A stretch of DNA of 64,000 bases, from positions 3,224,001-3,288,000 of the forward strand of contig JAVLRN010000002.1 of assembly GCA_032821775.1 (NCBI GenBank). The letters are read 5' to 3'. The notes under the pieces are model-generated. The model did no database searches. It was not told where the DNA came from and saw nothing but the letters and a program-made list of their open reading frames with translations. This document shows, piece by piece, positions 23,774 to 35,169 of this stretch (positions are counted from its first letter, which is position 1; every line of letters begins with the position of its first letter). A program made the translations under genes and the position numbers. Source of the DNA: Sanguinoderma infundibulare (Eukaryota; Basidiomycota; Agaricomycetes; Polyporales; Polyporaceae).

Positions 23774-25191
23774 ATGAGAACCCATCGGAACTCAACACTT
23801 CCTTCCGAGCTGGAGTTCAATATCATCGATAATCTCCTGGACGACAAACCTACGCTGGCCTCTTGCTCTCTCGTCTGTTCACGCTGGCTCCCTGCCAGTC
23901 GCGCTCATCTATTCCACACCATCGTCGTCTCCATCCCCAGCACTCAGGCTGAACGTATGCAACAGTTCCTCAAAGCGCTCAAGGATTCTGAAACATCAAA
24001 ACATGAATGGGCGATTGGCACGTATATTCACAAGATAACGCTCGACGGGAACCCTGGAGATGATGTCTCCCATCCGGTGTTCCCCACCGTTACTTGCACC
24101 CTTAGCTTCCTCTGCCCTCTCCTCTCCAGTCTACCCCAGCTCACGTCCTTGTCCCTGAAGTGGGTTCTAATATCCGACGATCTCCCCCGCTTCTCTACCA
24201 CCCAACAATCCGGATCCGCCCGGTTCAAACTCGACGAGCTTGTCGTGTACCGCTGCTCTTCGCCGGCGCGAGACTCGCGCGATTTGCTCGAACTTGTCTG
24301 CAAGTTCTTGTGTATCGACTCGCTCACCGTCGATTGTTGGTGGTGGATGCCAGCTACTCAGCAGGCTACCACCCCGCCAGCCTTCGAGCCTCCCATCGTT
24401 CGTTCGCTAGCCGTCGAAGCCGTCGATGTCCTCGTCGCGCGCGCGCTTTATGGCCTGTTCGTCGATTCGCCATCGGTCAAGAATGGGCACCTCGCGCGTC
24501 TTTCCGTCATGGCGTCCGACTACGAGGAGCTCCGCGTGTTCTCTGATTTTGTGCGCGACGCGGGCCCGGTAATCCATCACCTCAAATTACACGTCGCCGC
24601 GGACGTCTTGGACGAGCTGAGCAGTTAGTGTTGACCCCCTCGCTCGCGTGGACTCCCGTTATGCTCACCCCATCGTTCACAGCGTGGAATCCGATCTCTC
24701 TCGTGCCTTGCACCGCGCTACGCTCGCTTGTGCTCTATCTCGATTGCGACTTCCCCTGGCCAGTGGTGCAGGCCCACTATTTGCGCGTAATGTTCCAGGC
24801 GTACATCCAACTCTTGCGCGAGGACCGCGACGCCTTCCCCGTGCTCGCGGGCATTCGCTTCGAGATGGATCCCTCGTATGTCAGCGCGATGAAGGATCTC
24901 ATCCTTTGCGTGCCAGGCCGCGATGGCACAGCGCCTGGGAGCGGAGAGGCAGAGCAACCTGCGGAGGAGGACCCCTACGCCGCGCAATGTGCCGAACTCT
25001 GGGCATCGCTGGACGACCTGCTGTGCGGGTTTCATGCGCTCGAACGCGTGGAGTTCACGTTCGCCGGTGGGGAGAATGGACCCGACCCGGTGATGGAGGA
25101 GACGAAGGACGAATTGAGGAACGGGTTAGCGATGAGGCTTCCAAGCCTGTGGCGGAGTGGGGTTCCGCGATTTCTGTTCCAGGACGACTGA
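23774..25191 (+). CDS. F-box/LRR-like protein
   Basis: Second intact F-box gene of the cluster. The F-box-like motif is at residues about 9-45: LPSELEFNIIDNLL, then LASCSLVCSRWLPASRAHLF. It is followed by leucine-rich irregular repeats. An intron of about 63 nt (GTTAGT at 24,627 to CACAG at about 24,690) joins the first frame, which would otherwise stop at 24,628, to the second (PISLVPCTALRSLVLYLDC). The C-terminal part (LHALERVEFTF-type segment) ends FLFQDD at 25,191. Its layout closely matches the gene at 19,455-20,808, suggesting duplication. Confidence 0.72.
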
Positions 25192-25514
25192 GTTTGGCTT
25201 GTGTGAAGTTTGGTTTCCCCTCTGGAATCAACGTGATTGCATTGCCGTCACCATACCAGGGCATCGCCCCATACTTTGTATGTCGCTGATCTAAACCGTC
25301 TGTCGTGTACTGACTGATATAATTTCTAGATCTAGGACGCGCTGTGCTTAGTTGACCGACAGTATCCTGTCTGCGACTCTTTAATCAACACTGTAATACA
25401 GTCCCTCAACATTCTTTTCTTCCTCCTCTTGGCCTTGCCTCAGATGCGTTCATCGCTGCCTTGCATGCGGTGTATGATGGCTGCCGCAACAAGCTGTCGG
25501 ATAAGGCATCTCGC
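25192..25514. other. Intergenic
   Basis: Short spacer between an F-box gene and a convergent F-box-like fragment; no feature seen. Confidence 0.35.
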
Positions 25515-25997
25515 CTACCAGATCGAGTGGCGGGTAACTTGTCCACACACACCCCATCGCAGCTTGTCGTCATCATCGTCGTCGCTGCTGACCCAGTCAT
25601 CATTTCTGAGGATCAGTGCACTGTCAACGCGGTCGTAAATACCCGTCTCCTTGTATTTCGGGGCCCGATTCCTCCTCCGGCGCGGCCGCCGGCCACACTG
25701 TCTGTCCTCCGCATAGATTCGCAACTTTCGCAGGCGCCGGCCGTCCTTGTCGCGCTGCTTCAGTGCAGGCAAGAGCTCCTCGCAGACATCGCCAACGCCG
25801 ACATCGAGGCGGACGAGGTTCGGAAAGAGCAGGGTGTCGTCGTTATCAAGGAGGCCGGAAACCATCTCCGCAAGGTCCATCAGGCTGTTCGGAATGCGCT
25901 CGTCCCTGCCATTCATAACGTGCCTGATGAAGAGGGTCGAGACCACGGGCATGCTGGCCGCTAGGTGCGGAAGGGTGTGCTCGCGGTGGGGTTCCAC
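25515..25997 (-). pseudogene. F-box/LRR C-terminal fragment
   Basis: A 160-codon minus-strand frame. It has LRR-like text (LFPNLVRLDVGVGDVCEELL, then RLRKLRIYAED) and an acidic tail (DDDDDD). It lacks any F-box and its upstream sequence runs into the 3' end of the next F-box gene, so it looks like a 5'-truncated duplicate of that family. A short separate gene cannot be excluded. Confidence 0.4.
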
Positions 25998-26108
25998 CGG
26001 GTGCTCTGAAAGTGGATCAGGTTTTCCTCAGGTTTACTGAGTGCAGTACTCCCCGGTAAGTACAGACGCAACATTCCCGTGTTTTGGATACAAAGTAGTT
26101 ACCACTCG

Positions 26109-27751
26109 TCACCAAGCGTAAGACTTGTATTCCCGATCCCATATCCGCTCGTCTCCATCCCACAGAGGGTCGAAGATGACTTCTATCCTGTCCACACGTC
26201 CACCAAGCTTCGCCTCGGCCTCCGATACGTCGCACAGGCCCTGTCGTAAACGGAGAATTCGGATGCGCGCGACAGAACGCTCGCGCTGCGCAAAAGCGGC
26301 TTGGAGCAGTTCGAGGTCTAACCAAGCAGGCGACTGATCCACAGCGTCGACTCCAACTTCCCGAAGGTCCGGACAGAGCACCGGGCCGTCCGCTCGAAGG
26401 AGATCGCACAGCGCCGCGATCATGTCCGACCTCGACGTCCCCTCCTCCCCACCAGCGTGCTCCAGGATCAGGTCTTGTAGCCTCGGAAGGTGAGCTGCGA
26501 GCGGAAGGAGGAGGTCCCACCGGCACAACGCCAAGTGCAACGTCTGGATGCCGGTGGTGTTCTGAATCACGGGAACCACAGTGGGAAATGCGGATCCATC
26601 GTCTGGGTCCCATTGCAGCATCGTGTGGTTTACATTGACATCGAACCTGACTCCGCATTGGTCGCCCACAAACACGGCGGTGTGTATGTGACCAGTGGTG
26701 CGATCCCCAGCTACCGTGGCAGAACTTCTGATGCTCGCACGAAGCGGGCTGTGTGGATAGGATCGCAGCGGGCGAATGTCCGAAAGTCGCCAGAGGCGAT
26801 ACTTGTCAAGCTTGAGGAACAGGACTTCAATGCGAGGCAACTGGAAGTAGGAGAGCACCGAGTCCAGGACGTCCGGCTGACCGGCACAGAGAGCTAACTT
26901 GCGCAGATGATGTAAAGTCGAGGAACGTTGCTCGGGGGCTGCGAAGTTTCCCACCCAGGCCAAGACATTTAGTTCCAGAGTTTCCAAAGCTGGTGTTTTA
27001 TCGAGGAGGGACAGAACGATCGAAAACGGGGCGCGTGGGTCCGAGAGGTGGAGATGAGTGAGATTTGGCAAAATGTGTGACGGAATCCAGAGGAAGCTGG
27101 TGAATACCAACGTCTTCAACGCCGGGAAGTGTCCAGAACCGCTGTGGTGTAGATATAAGCCTTCCCTATCTATGATGGCATCGGCCAAGCCCTTAAACAT
27201 GAGATACTCCAGGGATGGCATATCTGCGGAGAGAAGGGCGGAGATCTTCTCAAAAGTTTGCCTCCGGCACGACCGTACGCCTAGTTGACGAATGTGCCCG
27301 ATATGGAGGTTTATCGTGTTACGGATGTCTACCTCTTCCAACTGATTAGCTCCCATACGTATGCAGAGAGGGGCTCCTCGTGACCGAGCAAGAAGGGGGC
27401 CGACTTTGTGTGGTCGTGCGAGATCTATGTTCGTCCAGAGGGGGGCGCACCCCATCGCAACATCGTTCCACCTATGACACACTAGCATTGCAGCTACTAG
27501 TGACCCATACGCAGGGACACAGCGATGGCCATGCGCAAATGGATAGAACGACGGTGCTCGGATGTCAAGGAGATGGTAGAATATCCTGCTGAGGAGCTCG
27601 GAAGGAAGACGGTGCACAGGAATGGATCTTGATGAGTTGTACCAGCGCCGTAAGCGAGAGAACGCTTGCACAATACTTTGATCTATGCGATCGAACTGGA
27701 AACATATGTTCCGAATGAGATACGATTTTGATGATAGGCGCGAGTACGCAC
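26109..27751 (-). pseudogene. F-box/LRR gene, main part, severed from its first exon by the 32.6-kb element
   Basis: An uninterrupted frame of about 545 codons. It contains a canonical F-box (VHRLPSELLSRIFYHL..LVCHRWNDVAMGCAPLWTNI) preceded by a short helical leader with FDRIDQSIVQAFSRLRRWYN, then many LRR-like segments, ending KSYAW at 26,109. The frame opens into the inverted repeat of the element at 27,752, so the only ATG upstream of the leader is inside the repeat. The missing upstream coding exon lies at 60,423-60,515, on the same strand beyond the other end of the element. The gene is therefore probably disabled unless it is expressed from an ATG within the repeat. Confidence 0.8.
27746..27751. 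repeat. Target-site duplication, left copy (ACGCAC)
   Basis: The six bases directly outside the left inverted repeat. The identical six bases directly follow the right repeat at 60,353-60,358. This is the expected scar of a single insertion event. Confidence 0.85.
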
Positions 27752-27845
27752 TATGAGGGACCAAATGCACGTTTAATAATTTGAGCGCGTAAACCTACCT
27801 AATTAACCACAGCGCGCAAACCTCTCAAATCCCGCGCGCAAACCT
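27752..27845 (+). repeat. Left terminal inverted repeat (94 bp)
   Basis: Begins TATGAGGGACCAAATGC and matches the reverse complement of 60,259-60,352 with one C/T difference. It contains three copies of GCGCGYAAACCT at offsets of about 34, 61 and 83, possible binding iterons for the recombinase. Confidence 0.92.
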
Positions 27846-27988
27846 TCATTTCACAGAAACAGTTTAATTTTAAAGACTAGGGACACCAATACAATTGATG
27901 GATACAGTTAAATCTATTTGAGGTAGGGTAAGACGATATGTGAGGGCCAGAGGGAGAAACGTATAAATGAACTACAAGGGTAGGGTAG

Positions 27989-30887
27989 CTAAGCTCTCAT
28001 GTAGGCATTGTTATCCCAGCCCATGCAGTTATGTACCCACTTCGCTCCTTCTCTATCAGAATGGCACACCAGGGACGCTCTAGTTCCTGAGTAGGGGAGA
28101 TTGAAGTGAGTGATGCGAGGGGAGAGGAAGAAAACAAAGTCTCCACATCGAAGAGGAACCACCAGGCCAAGCTCCTGAAGCGCCAGTTCTCCGCCAGTAA
28201 AGGTGCCCACAGGAAGGACCACACATGCTTCGAGGTCCTTCCTGTCTCGATGACCCAGTGTGGAAATGTTGAGATTGATGATGAAGCCAGAGAAGGGCTT
28301 TGCAGGACTGCTATTGTATCCTGGAAGTGCACTGGCGTAGCACTGGATCTTGTCCACAAGGTCAGGGAAGTGCGCCCTCAGCTGCGACATATACAAAGGT
28401 AGTTAGCTGCAGAGCCTCAACTGCAGAGGACTTAAAGCCAACAATACTTACACACTGTTTCATCTCACCAAAGAATTTCGAGAATGCCTGGCTCAACTTC
28501 TGATATAGCTCTGGATTCATCATCATATCTTTGGAAGGGTAGGGCACCGTTTGGCCGTAGTTGGTATGCTCTGCTCACTTCATCTGCTGTGGATGGACGT
28601 CTGTTGGTGCGTCGTCACCCTGGGTTGGCGTAGCATCAAACCCTAAGTGTCACGTCAAGGTCAGCAGAGAGGCAGAGTCGTACCTGAGTACCGCATCTTG
28701 CCCAGGTGTTCCAATGAGTACTCTCAAAGGTCTGGTCATCCTCTGACTGTTCCACACAAAGAAGAATGCTTCCCGGGCGGGCAGCCTCAGCTGCAAAGGA
28801 GCTCTCCAGGTTCTTCTCCAGGTTCTTGGTAATGTGCTTGGGCATATCACCGACCACAAACGCCAGCAAGGAACCATCGCTGGAGGTGAACGCCACTCTT
28901 TGACTGCGTTTGTTCAGTAAGGAACGAAGGGACAGGCACGTAAACAGAACACACTTATCGATAACGCTTTCAGGAACTCTTATGTAACGGCCCTCTGCTT
29001 TGACGCCGTCACTGTCGAACAGTTTATCTCCCAGCTAGAGGGTAGAGATGGTAAATAGATACTTGTACAGGTCTAGACCACCCTAAAGCCTACCTGCGCC
29101 TTGAGATCTTCCAGGTCAGCCAGGACGTAAGCTTGGGCCGCAAATTGTCGTTCTGCTGACGTCCATGCCACATGTTCTTCGCCTGCTGGAGGTAGAGGAA
29201 TGTTGTTTCATCTATGGCCTAGGTTTACTGCGACAGGCACAGTAATGACTGGAGGCAGGGCTTCAAAGTCTGTGGCCTCACTGGCAGCAGCCTCTGCTCT
29301 TCCGAAGAGGTCATTCTCATCAGAAAAGTCAAATCCAGGCAGGTCTCCACCAGAGAAGTCCGAAGCCAGTAGGGGGATAGACAGACCCGTAAACGTCGAC
29401 AGAGACGTCGACGTGGGCGTTAGAAGTGTGAGCTCTGGCAAAGCCCAAGAGCTGCCTAGGCCAGGAAGAAGCATGCGCCTTTGCAGTCCAGCCAAAGGCT
29501 GAGAGACCAAAGGTAGGCTGCTGGATTCTAGAGACAGAGCCGTAAAAACCAGTTCCCACAGGGACCAGTCTCTATCGACTGGCACGAAGTCCCTAGTTGC
29601 ACCGGCAAGTAAGGCACTTGATATATTCTGAAGCGTCAGGAGGGGGTACATACCGCACTGGAATTAGCTCCCATAACAAGTCGCTCAGCTGAAGGTTAGA
29701 GCACGTCATCGTATCTGCTGAAATCGATAGCGGCACGAGCTGATCAGGGCTGAAGAGGTTGGCCAAAGTGAGAGGAGCTCGACTGGCAAACTCCCTTAGC
29801 AAGGGGAAAAGTCTTTCACAGATTAGTGAGCGGTTTTGATCCCCAGCACCTGCGCATCTCAGTTAGAGGAAAGAATACTGCGAAGAAGGGGTGCTAACTT
29901 CGTGGCCGATGAAGGTAGTTACTCAGTGCCCTTATACTCTTGCGATGGAAAACTTTGACAGTCGATGTTTGACTGCATCCAGCCACCAGGAGCAAAAAAT
30001 ATACTGATCCTGTAACAGAACAATTCGTGGCAGAGTACGAAGAAGTGGTAGGTATAACACGTACCTCCTGCTGCCAGGGTGACATACTTTCTCCCTTGCA
30101 CCATCCATCTATCAAACACATCTTCTGACGGAGAAGCTCCAGGGTAGACTTGAAGCAAGTACTGGTACAAGTTCTTCTTGTCAATCTTCTGGGCAGTACA
30201 GACGCTACGGCCATATTGACGTTAGACTGTTAATAGTTATAGCACGCACTGTGACCTACCTCTCAGCCTTGATCACCAGCTGAACGCAGGCCATTATCTG
30301 GGTAAACGTTGCTGCACTGCTTACACCTTGAAGGCCCTGCACTCGCTCCATAACAGTCTGGAGAGTGTCACGTTCGAAGCTGCTACCAAGCGCAGAGCTG
30401 TCCGTCACCACGGTGAGCAAATTGTTGACCCAGAGCTGGCATGCAGGGTCATCCAGTTGACCAGTTTTACCAGACAACAGCTTAAAGAGCAAGTCATCAG
30501 CGTCTTGGTCACATTGAGGTATGAATCCCTCGCCGTCTGCCACCACCACCACTTTCCATCTGACGACCACAGCATCCTCTTCGTCGTCATCGTCATCTTC
30601 TATGTTCCTCCTGACCTTCTTCCTGGGACGCTCAAAAGCCACACCGCCTCGTTGACATATTGGTAGTAGTCTTGTTTGAGGCAGTGAGTTCCTGGCGTTG
30701 CTGGAGGTCGCCTTATCCTGAAGGGCAGGCACTTGTGCCGCTGCGCTACGTTTAGCGTTCGAAGATGCCCATACGTTCTCAGTGCCAGGGAGAGAGGTCT
30801 GAGGGATCTGTGTCTCAGACGCTTTGTTCTTCCTAACCTTGCCCTTGGTACGACGTTGAGGGGGTCAGAAAAATTCTGCAGTGACAT
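27989..30887 (-). CDS. TET/JBP-like 2-oxoglutarate/Fe(II) dioxygenase, multi-exon
   Basis: The last exon (27,989-28,396) carries a dioxygenase core: GFIINLNISTLGHRDRKD gives the iron-binding H-x-D, LPVGTFTGGEL a core strand, LRCGDFVFFLSPRITHFNL the distal His, and SGTRASLVCHSD the 2-oxoglutarate-binding Arg. This pattern fits the fungal TET/JBP group, which oxidises 5-methylpyrimidines in DNA and is known to be expanded with transposons in mushrooms; a related nucleic-acid dioxygenase is the alternative. Upstream exons include VFTALSLESSSLPLVSQPL, RYVPPPDASEYIKC, YQYLLQVYPGASPSEDVF and an acidic-basic leader with RPRKKVRRNIEDDDDDEE. Exon joins and the start are uncertain; an N-terminal frameshift near 30,840 is possible. 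Confidence 0.6.
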
Positions 30888-31500
30888 CTTCCCCAGCTAG
30901 GTGCTGAGCAACAGGTTCCTATGTTCAGACCGTCCAAGGAAAAGCCAAAAGCCACCAGAAGCAGAAGCACAAGACAGTACTTACAGGTTGCTGGAACACA
31001 TCCTGCACTTTCTGTCAGCCCAAGGGAATATACAGGCCTGCTCTGGAAAAACCTCCCCAGGCTAATTTGGTGGAAATACAACTAAAAAGTAGGAATTAGT
31101 TCTAAATAAGAAGCAATAGTGAGTTAGGGAACATTAGCCTAACTGCTCCCTAAGATTAGGGAGGTCCCCTTTTTTTTTATTTTTGCCTTAGAAGGATTAG
31201 GGATAAAGTAGCACTACTTTATCCCTAATCCTTCCTAATGGTTACTAATGCAGGACTACAGGTTCAGTTGCTGGGCTGTCCAAAACTTGCACACACCACG
31301 TAGAAGATAGACATGAAAAATGTATATTGAATGTAACTAATACATTGCTGTAGCTACAGAGAAGCCAGGTGAAGCATTGACTCCTCTAGATGTTATAATC
31401 CGAGAGAGTGCGACCGCCCAAGAGTGAGAGTCCGAGAACAAGAGTGAACCACGACACCGCGGCCAACAAGCGTGGAGGACGCGCGCGTCCGGGCATGCTG
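30888..31500. other. AT-richer spacer inside the giant element
   Basis: Contains the perfect hairpin at 31,192-31,233 and a run of nine or more T at about 31,170. No gene seen. Confidence 0.4.
31192..31233. repeat. Perfect 20-bp-arm hairpin
   Basis: AAGGATTAGGGATAAAGTAG and its exact reverse complement are separated by two bases (CA). It could be a cruciform, a terminator-like or recombination structure, or a relic of a palindromic small transposon. Confidence 0.85.
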
Positions 31501-32554
31501 CTACAGTACCCCGAGGTGATAGTCGCACCCGGGAGAAGTCGAATGGTGGCGTACCAGATGCTGCCCTGGGTGGACGACAATGGCCGTGGGGGTGGGCACC
31601 ATTGTCGTCGCCGGTGGTCTTCGCCTCGATGAGCATGTCCTCGAGGCTGCTGGCGGAGGCGGGGGAATGTGAATGACTGCGGGAGGATCATCCGCGAGAG
31701 GTTGAGTGGCCCCGGCGGCGCGAACAATGATTATCGGGGTACATGTAGCAAGGATCATCGGCGCGGGAGTGGGAGGGGTGCAGGTACTGCTGGTAATGGG
31801 GATGGAGAGCGGTGGCAGCGGTAGCGTGGACTGTGAGCTGAGGTGACTGGTAGGGGGTATGGCCGTTTGAAAGGTACGCTGCATGAGGGGAGTGTGACGG
31901 CAGAAGTCAGCAAAATGATAGCATGTCAAAGACGACCGTGGTCGTTGGCCCACAACCACCTCCAAGCTTTGTGGAGGAATGCTCACCTCGACCATTCCCA
32001 AAGAGGAACATATGATTTTCTGACTAGACGACTATGTACCGAAAGACTGTACCGCCTGGCACGGCTACGGTCATCCTCATGGTCGCTGCGGGGCCGCTTG
32101 GCAGAAGAGGGTGCGCCTGGACCGGAAAGAGCCCCGTTGTAGCCCGCATCCATGCGTCCGGCGCAGGGACACACACTATCAGACGTTGCGCTCGGCAGCG
32201 GGGGCAGGGGGATGGAGGGGAAGTGCTGAGAGGTGCTGAGCCTATGCGAGGAGGTACAGGAGACATGGGCCCGGGCAGATGGGATCTGGGGGAGCTGGAT
32301 GGCGGAGTGGACAGCATTGGGGACGTAGAAGGTGTTCTGCAAGGAGGGGATGGTACTCACCGGACAAGGGGCCCTCCGCCCTCCGCAATGAGACGCGAGA
32401 ATTGGGATCTGGTGTCGGATGCGCAGAGTTCGAGGGCGGCGAAGTAGCGGTCGAGCTCCAGCCAAGAGTCCTGGAGCATATGAAGGCGCGTGGTGAGGGA
32501 CACCTGGGGGGCGACCTGCGATGCCTCGGGCGTGGTGAGGAGGGATGCGCTCAA
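31501..32554 (-). CDS. Hypothetical Pro/Ser-rich protein of the element
   Basis: A possible start at 32,554 opens a helical segment (TTRLHMLQDSWLELDRYFAALELC) that reaches a GTGAGT donor near 32,358. Two downstream blocks are Pro/Thr/Ser-rich (NTFYVPNAVHSAIQLPQIPS, and ATATP-like and PPPPAA runs to 31,501). No family is recognised. It is divergent from the gene at 32,862 across a large inverted repeat, so the two may form a regulated pair. Exon structure is not resolved. Confidence 0.3.
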
Positions 32555-32565
32555 GAGGAGAGAGG

Positions 32566-32697
32566 CGACGTGGCGAGTGGGAGGAGAGGCCGAAGTCTTA
32601 GACGCTCAATTCGGTGGCATGCCGCCAGTGGCGCCACCGAATCGAGTGTCTAAGACTTCGGCCTCTCCTCGTCTCTCTTCCCACTCGCCCCGTCGCC
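32566..32697. repeat. Large inverted repeat between two divergent genes
   Basis: Arms of about 50-60 bp face each other around ATGCCGCCAGTG: the left arm includes GAGGAGAGGCCGAAGTCTTA and continues to ATTCGGTGGC, and the right arm is its reverse complement with a few mismatches and an extra block of about eight bases. It sits where the promoters of the flanking divergent genes should be. Confidence 0.85.
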
Positions 32698-32861
32698 ATC
32701 CTCGTCCGACCATCTTTAAAAGCTCCCGCAGCCTGTCCTGTGTCGTCTCCCCGCTGCAGCTGCTCCCCTCTCACATCGCGTCAACTACCTTCCGCTTTCG
32801 ACAGCACTCTCCAGGTGAGTTCGCGCGTTGTCAACGTGCTGCGGTGAGGACAGACTACTGA

Positions 32862-33539
32862 TTGCGATCGGTCTTGTATCAGCCCAATGACGTTTACCCA
32901 GGCTTGTACCAGGTTCCCGAGGGCGCCGAGATGGTGGGTGGTCCTCTCCTTTATGCGCTCAGCATTCCGTCGCACGACGCGAGCGCGATGTCCCTGCAAG
33001 GACTCATGTCGCCGTCCACCACCATCATTTCCAGCCTTGTGTCCCCAGCGGATTCGTACCCGCCAATGCTCTGCTCGCCCGTGTCCTCGCATAGCGGTCC
33101 TTTCACGCCCGCTGACGCGCTCCAGATGATGCAGCTCTCCGTTCCATAGGAGGACGTCTCGAAGGGCCACGAAGCCGACAACGAGGTGAGTGAGATGCTG
33201 TTCATGTTCTGGCCTGCGGAGACCCTCTGGGCAAACATGGAGGGCCTCATGCTGGAAGACTTCAACCTCGGGTTGATCCCGCCTGTCGAGCTAGGCCGAG
33301 CGCAGTTCGAAGTGATGCCGCAGCCAAACGCCGTCGACACTGCGGCGTACGGCGAGTGGGGGCTCGTGCCGTTTGCTGACAAGGAGCCCACTTGCGCCGA
33401 GGAATATAACACTGCGTGGCAGGAAGGTTACGTCCCACCTAAAGAGTACAACTATGATGACGCGTCTGCAATGACACCATCCGCCTCGGGCCAGGACGGG
33501 TTCCAGGGGATGTATGCGCATGATCCTATGAACTGGTAA
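32862..33539 (+). pseudogene. Hypothetical acidic protein with one in-frame stop
   Basis: A frame enters after a probable intron (GTGAGT at about 32,814 to TATCAG at 32,881). It runs PNDVYPGLYQVPEGAEMVGG and LMSPSTTIISSLVSPADSYP, meets TAG at 33,147, and continues in the same frame for 130 codons (WANMEGLMLEDFNLGLIPP, AAYGEWGLVPF, EEYNTAWQEGYVPPKEYNYD) to a stop at 33,539. The single TAG fits a CAG-to-TAG change. An unrecognised intron removing it is possible, because CCATAG also looks like an acceptor. The style (acidic, Pro/Tyr-rich) suggests a transcription-related protein; no family is recognised. Confidence 0.4.
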
Positions 33540-34593
33540 TGACGCTGTTGGCTCACGCAGGCGTGGGTCGACGCCACTGCTCAGACTCTTCAGGACACTG
33601 TATAAAATTTTATTGCATCACACACTCACCCAACTCCCCCCTCTTCCCCCACCTCCCATGTCTTCGCTCATTGCATGCTATGCCACCCTCACACCACCCC
33701 TCTCCTTTCCTCCGTGACATCCCCATTTCCTCTTGTTCTTCTTCTTGTGTCTTTACAATCTGTATTGTCAGGCTGTAGTATGTACATGAAATATATAATA
33801 TTTGCATCCAAATGGATGAGCTGAGGCTGAGGGATGATCAAACTTCCTCAAGTAGTGCAAAAGTAGTGCTGAGTACTACAACTACTGTTTCTGATAGTGC
33901 ATATTATTATAATTGTAAAGATGTCCCTGCATGTTAGGACAATATTAGTACTAATTAGATCAAATTAGACCCAATTAGATTGATAGTAGCTCCATTAGAT
34001 CATATTTGTACTAAATGCATTGAATTAGCTTGGGATGTTTTTCCTGATGTGGCGTAGCACCCACCAGCCTGGACACGTCATGCTGCCCCTCCTCAGGCCT
34101 AGGGGCTGCCCCTGGTGTCCCTGTACATCGTGGGTGAGAGCAGAATAACGCTTATAGAAGGAAGGTACGCACCTGAGGGCCCTCCCAAAACATGTAGTAG
34201 GCGTAGCAGGACTGGCTGGTGAGCCAGGTCTCCTGCGCTGCTAAGGTGAACCCTCAGAGCCTTGATTTCTTCTGAGTCCAGAGTGTAGCTCTGAGTTCCA
34301 GTTGTATTTAGTATAACCAATATGCGTACAGTATAACGCCGGCTTGCGGCTTACCTGCATGGCCAGAACACAACCGCACAAAAGCGGCAGGGTGGGTGGG
34401 TGTCGGCAGGGATACGCCATTAGGGTTCGCGCTCAGACCACATGTTTTCCAAAAAGGGCAACCCTAGGGGCACCCAGAGTATATACAGTCGCCTCAGATA
34501 TGCCTACAGGTACATGTACAGAGTGATTTTGGTTTTTGAGTACGTACTACTCAATCCGGTCTGTAACGCTGCCGACAGCTCCAAGAACCACAC
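33540..34593. other. AT-rich spacer of the element
   Basis: The segment 33,840-34,030 is AT-rich with several AATTAGA-type words in tandem-like spacing. The rest has no supported gene; short minus-strand frames near 34,100-34,320 lack features. Confidence 0.4.
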
Positions 34594-35160
34594 TTAACTT
34601 CTTGGCACGTGAAACCCTACTCGGAAGAGGTCCACGACAAGGTGAGCGTCTGCCTGCTTCCATTCCATCACCCTGGTGACGAGCTCGTCGACAGCAGATG
34701 TTGGCGGGGGGCTGCTCCTATTGCCTGTGACGTCCGCAGACTTGACGACCCATCCAGAAGGGTGCTTTGGGACGCGATTGGAAGCACCGACGAGGTGTTC
34801 CGCAACAAGGACAGACCTAACAGCGTTGATGACGCAGCCGTGACAGAGGATGCTGTCGCAAACAGTCAGCACACGACAGACCTCTGATACGTAATCCAGA
34901 AGTCTACTCACCATTTGACCACAGGAAAGCCGCAGGCGCGCTCGACGTATTGACCGCAACAGCCTCAGCCGGTGTTTCATCGACAGCCACGACCGTGTCC
35001 GCCTCAGTTTGATACCCAAGAAAACAGTCTATCCTCGAAAGAGCAGGGGGAAATTGGTATCGCCGAAGCGAACATATGTGACCAGTAGGAAATACGCTTA
35101 GGGACGTAAACTTGGAATCAAGACAAGAATTGAGACAGTGACAAGTGCCCAAGCAACTCA
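34594..35160 (-). CDS. Unidentified exons downstream of the RRP6-derived segment
   Basis: Minus-strand blocks DTVVAVDETPAEAVAVNTSS (about 34,940-35,010) and DYVSEVCRVLTVCDSILCHG (to a stop at 34,594) are protein-like and may be the 3' part of a chimeric gene that begins with the RRP6-derived exons at 35,170-35,907. I recognise no family. They do not correspond to the part of Rrp6 that would normally follow. Confidence 0.3.
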
Positions 35161-35169
35161 CCATGTAGA

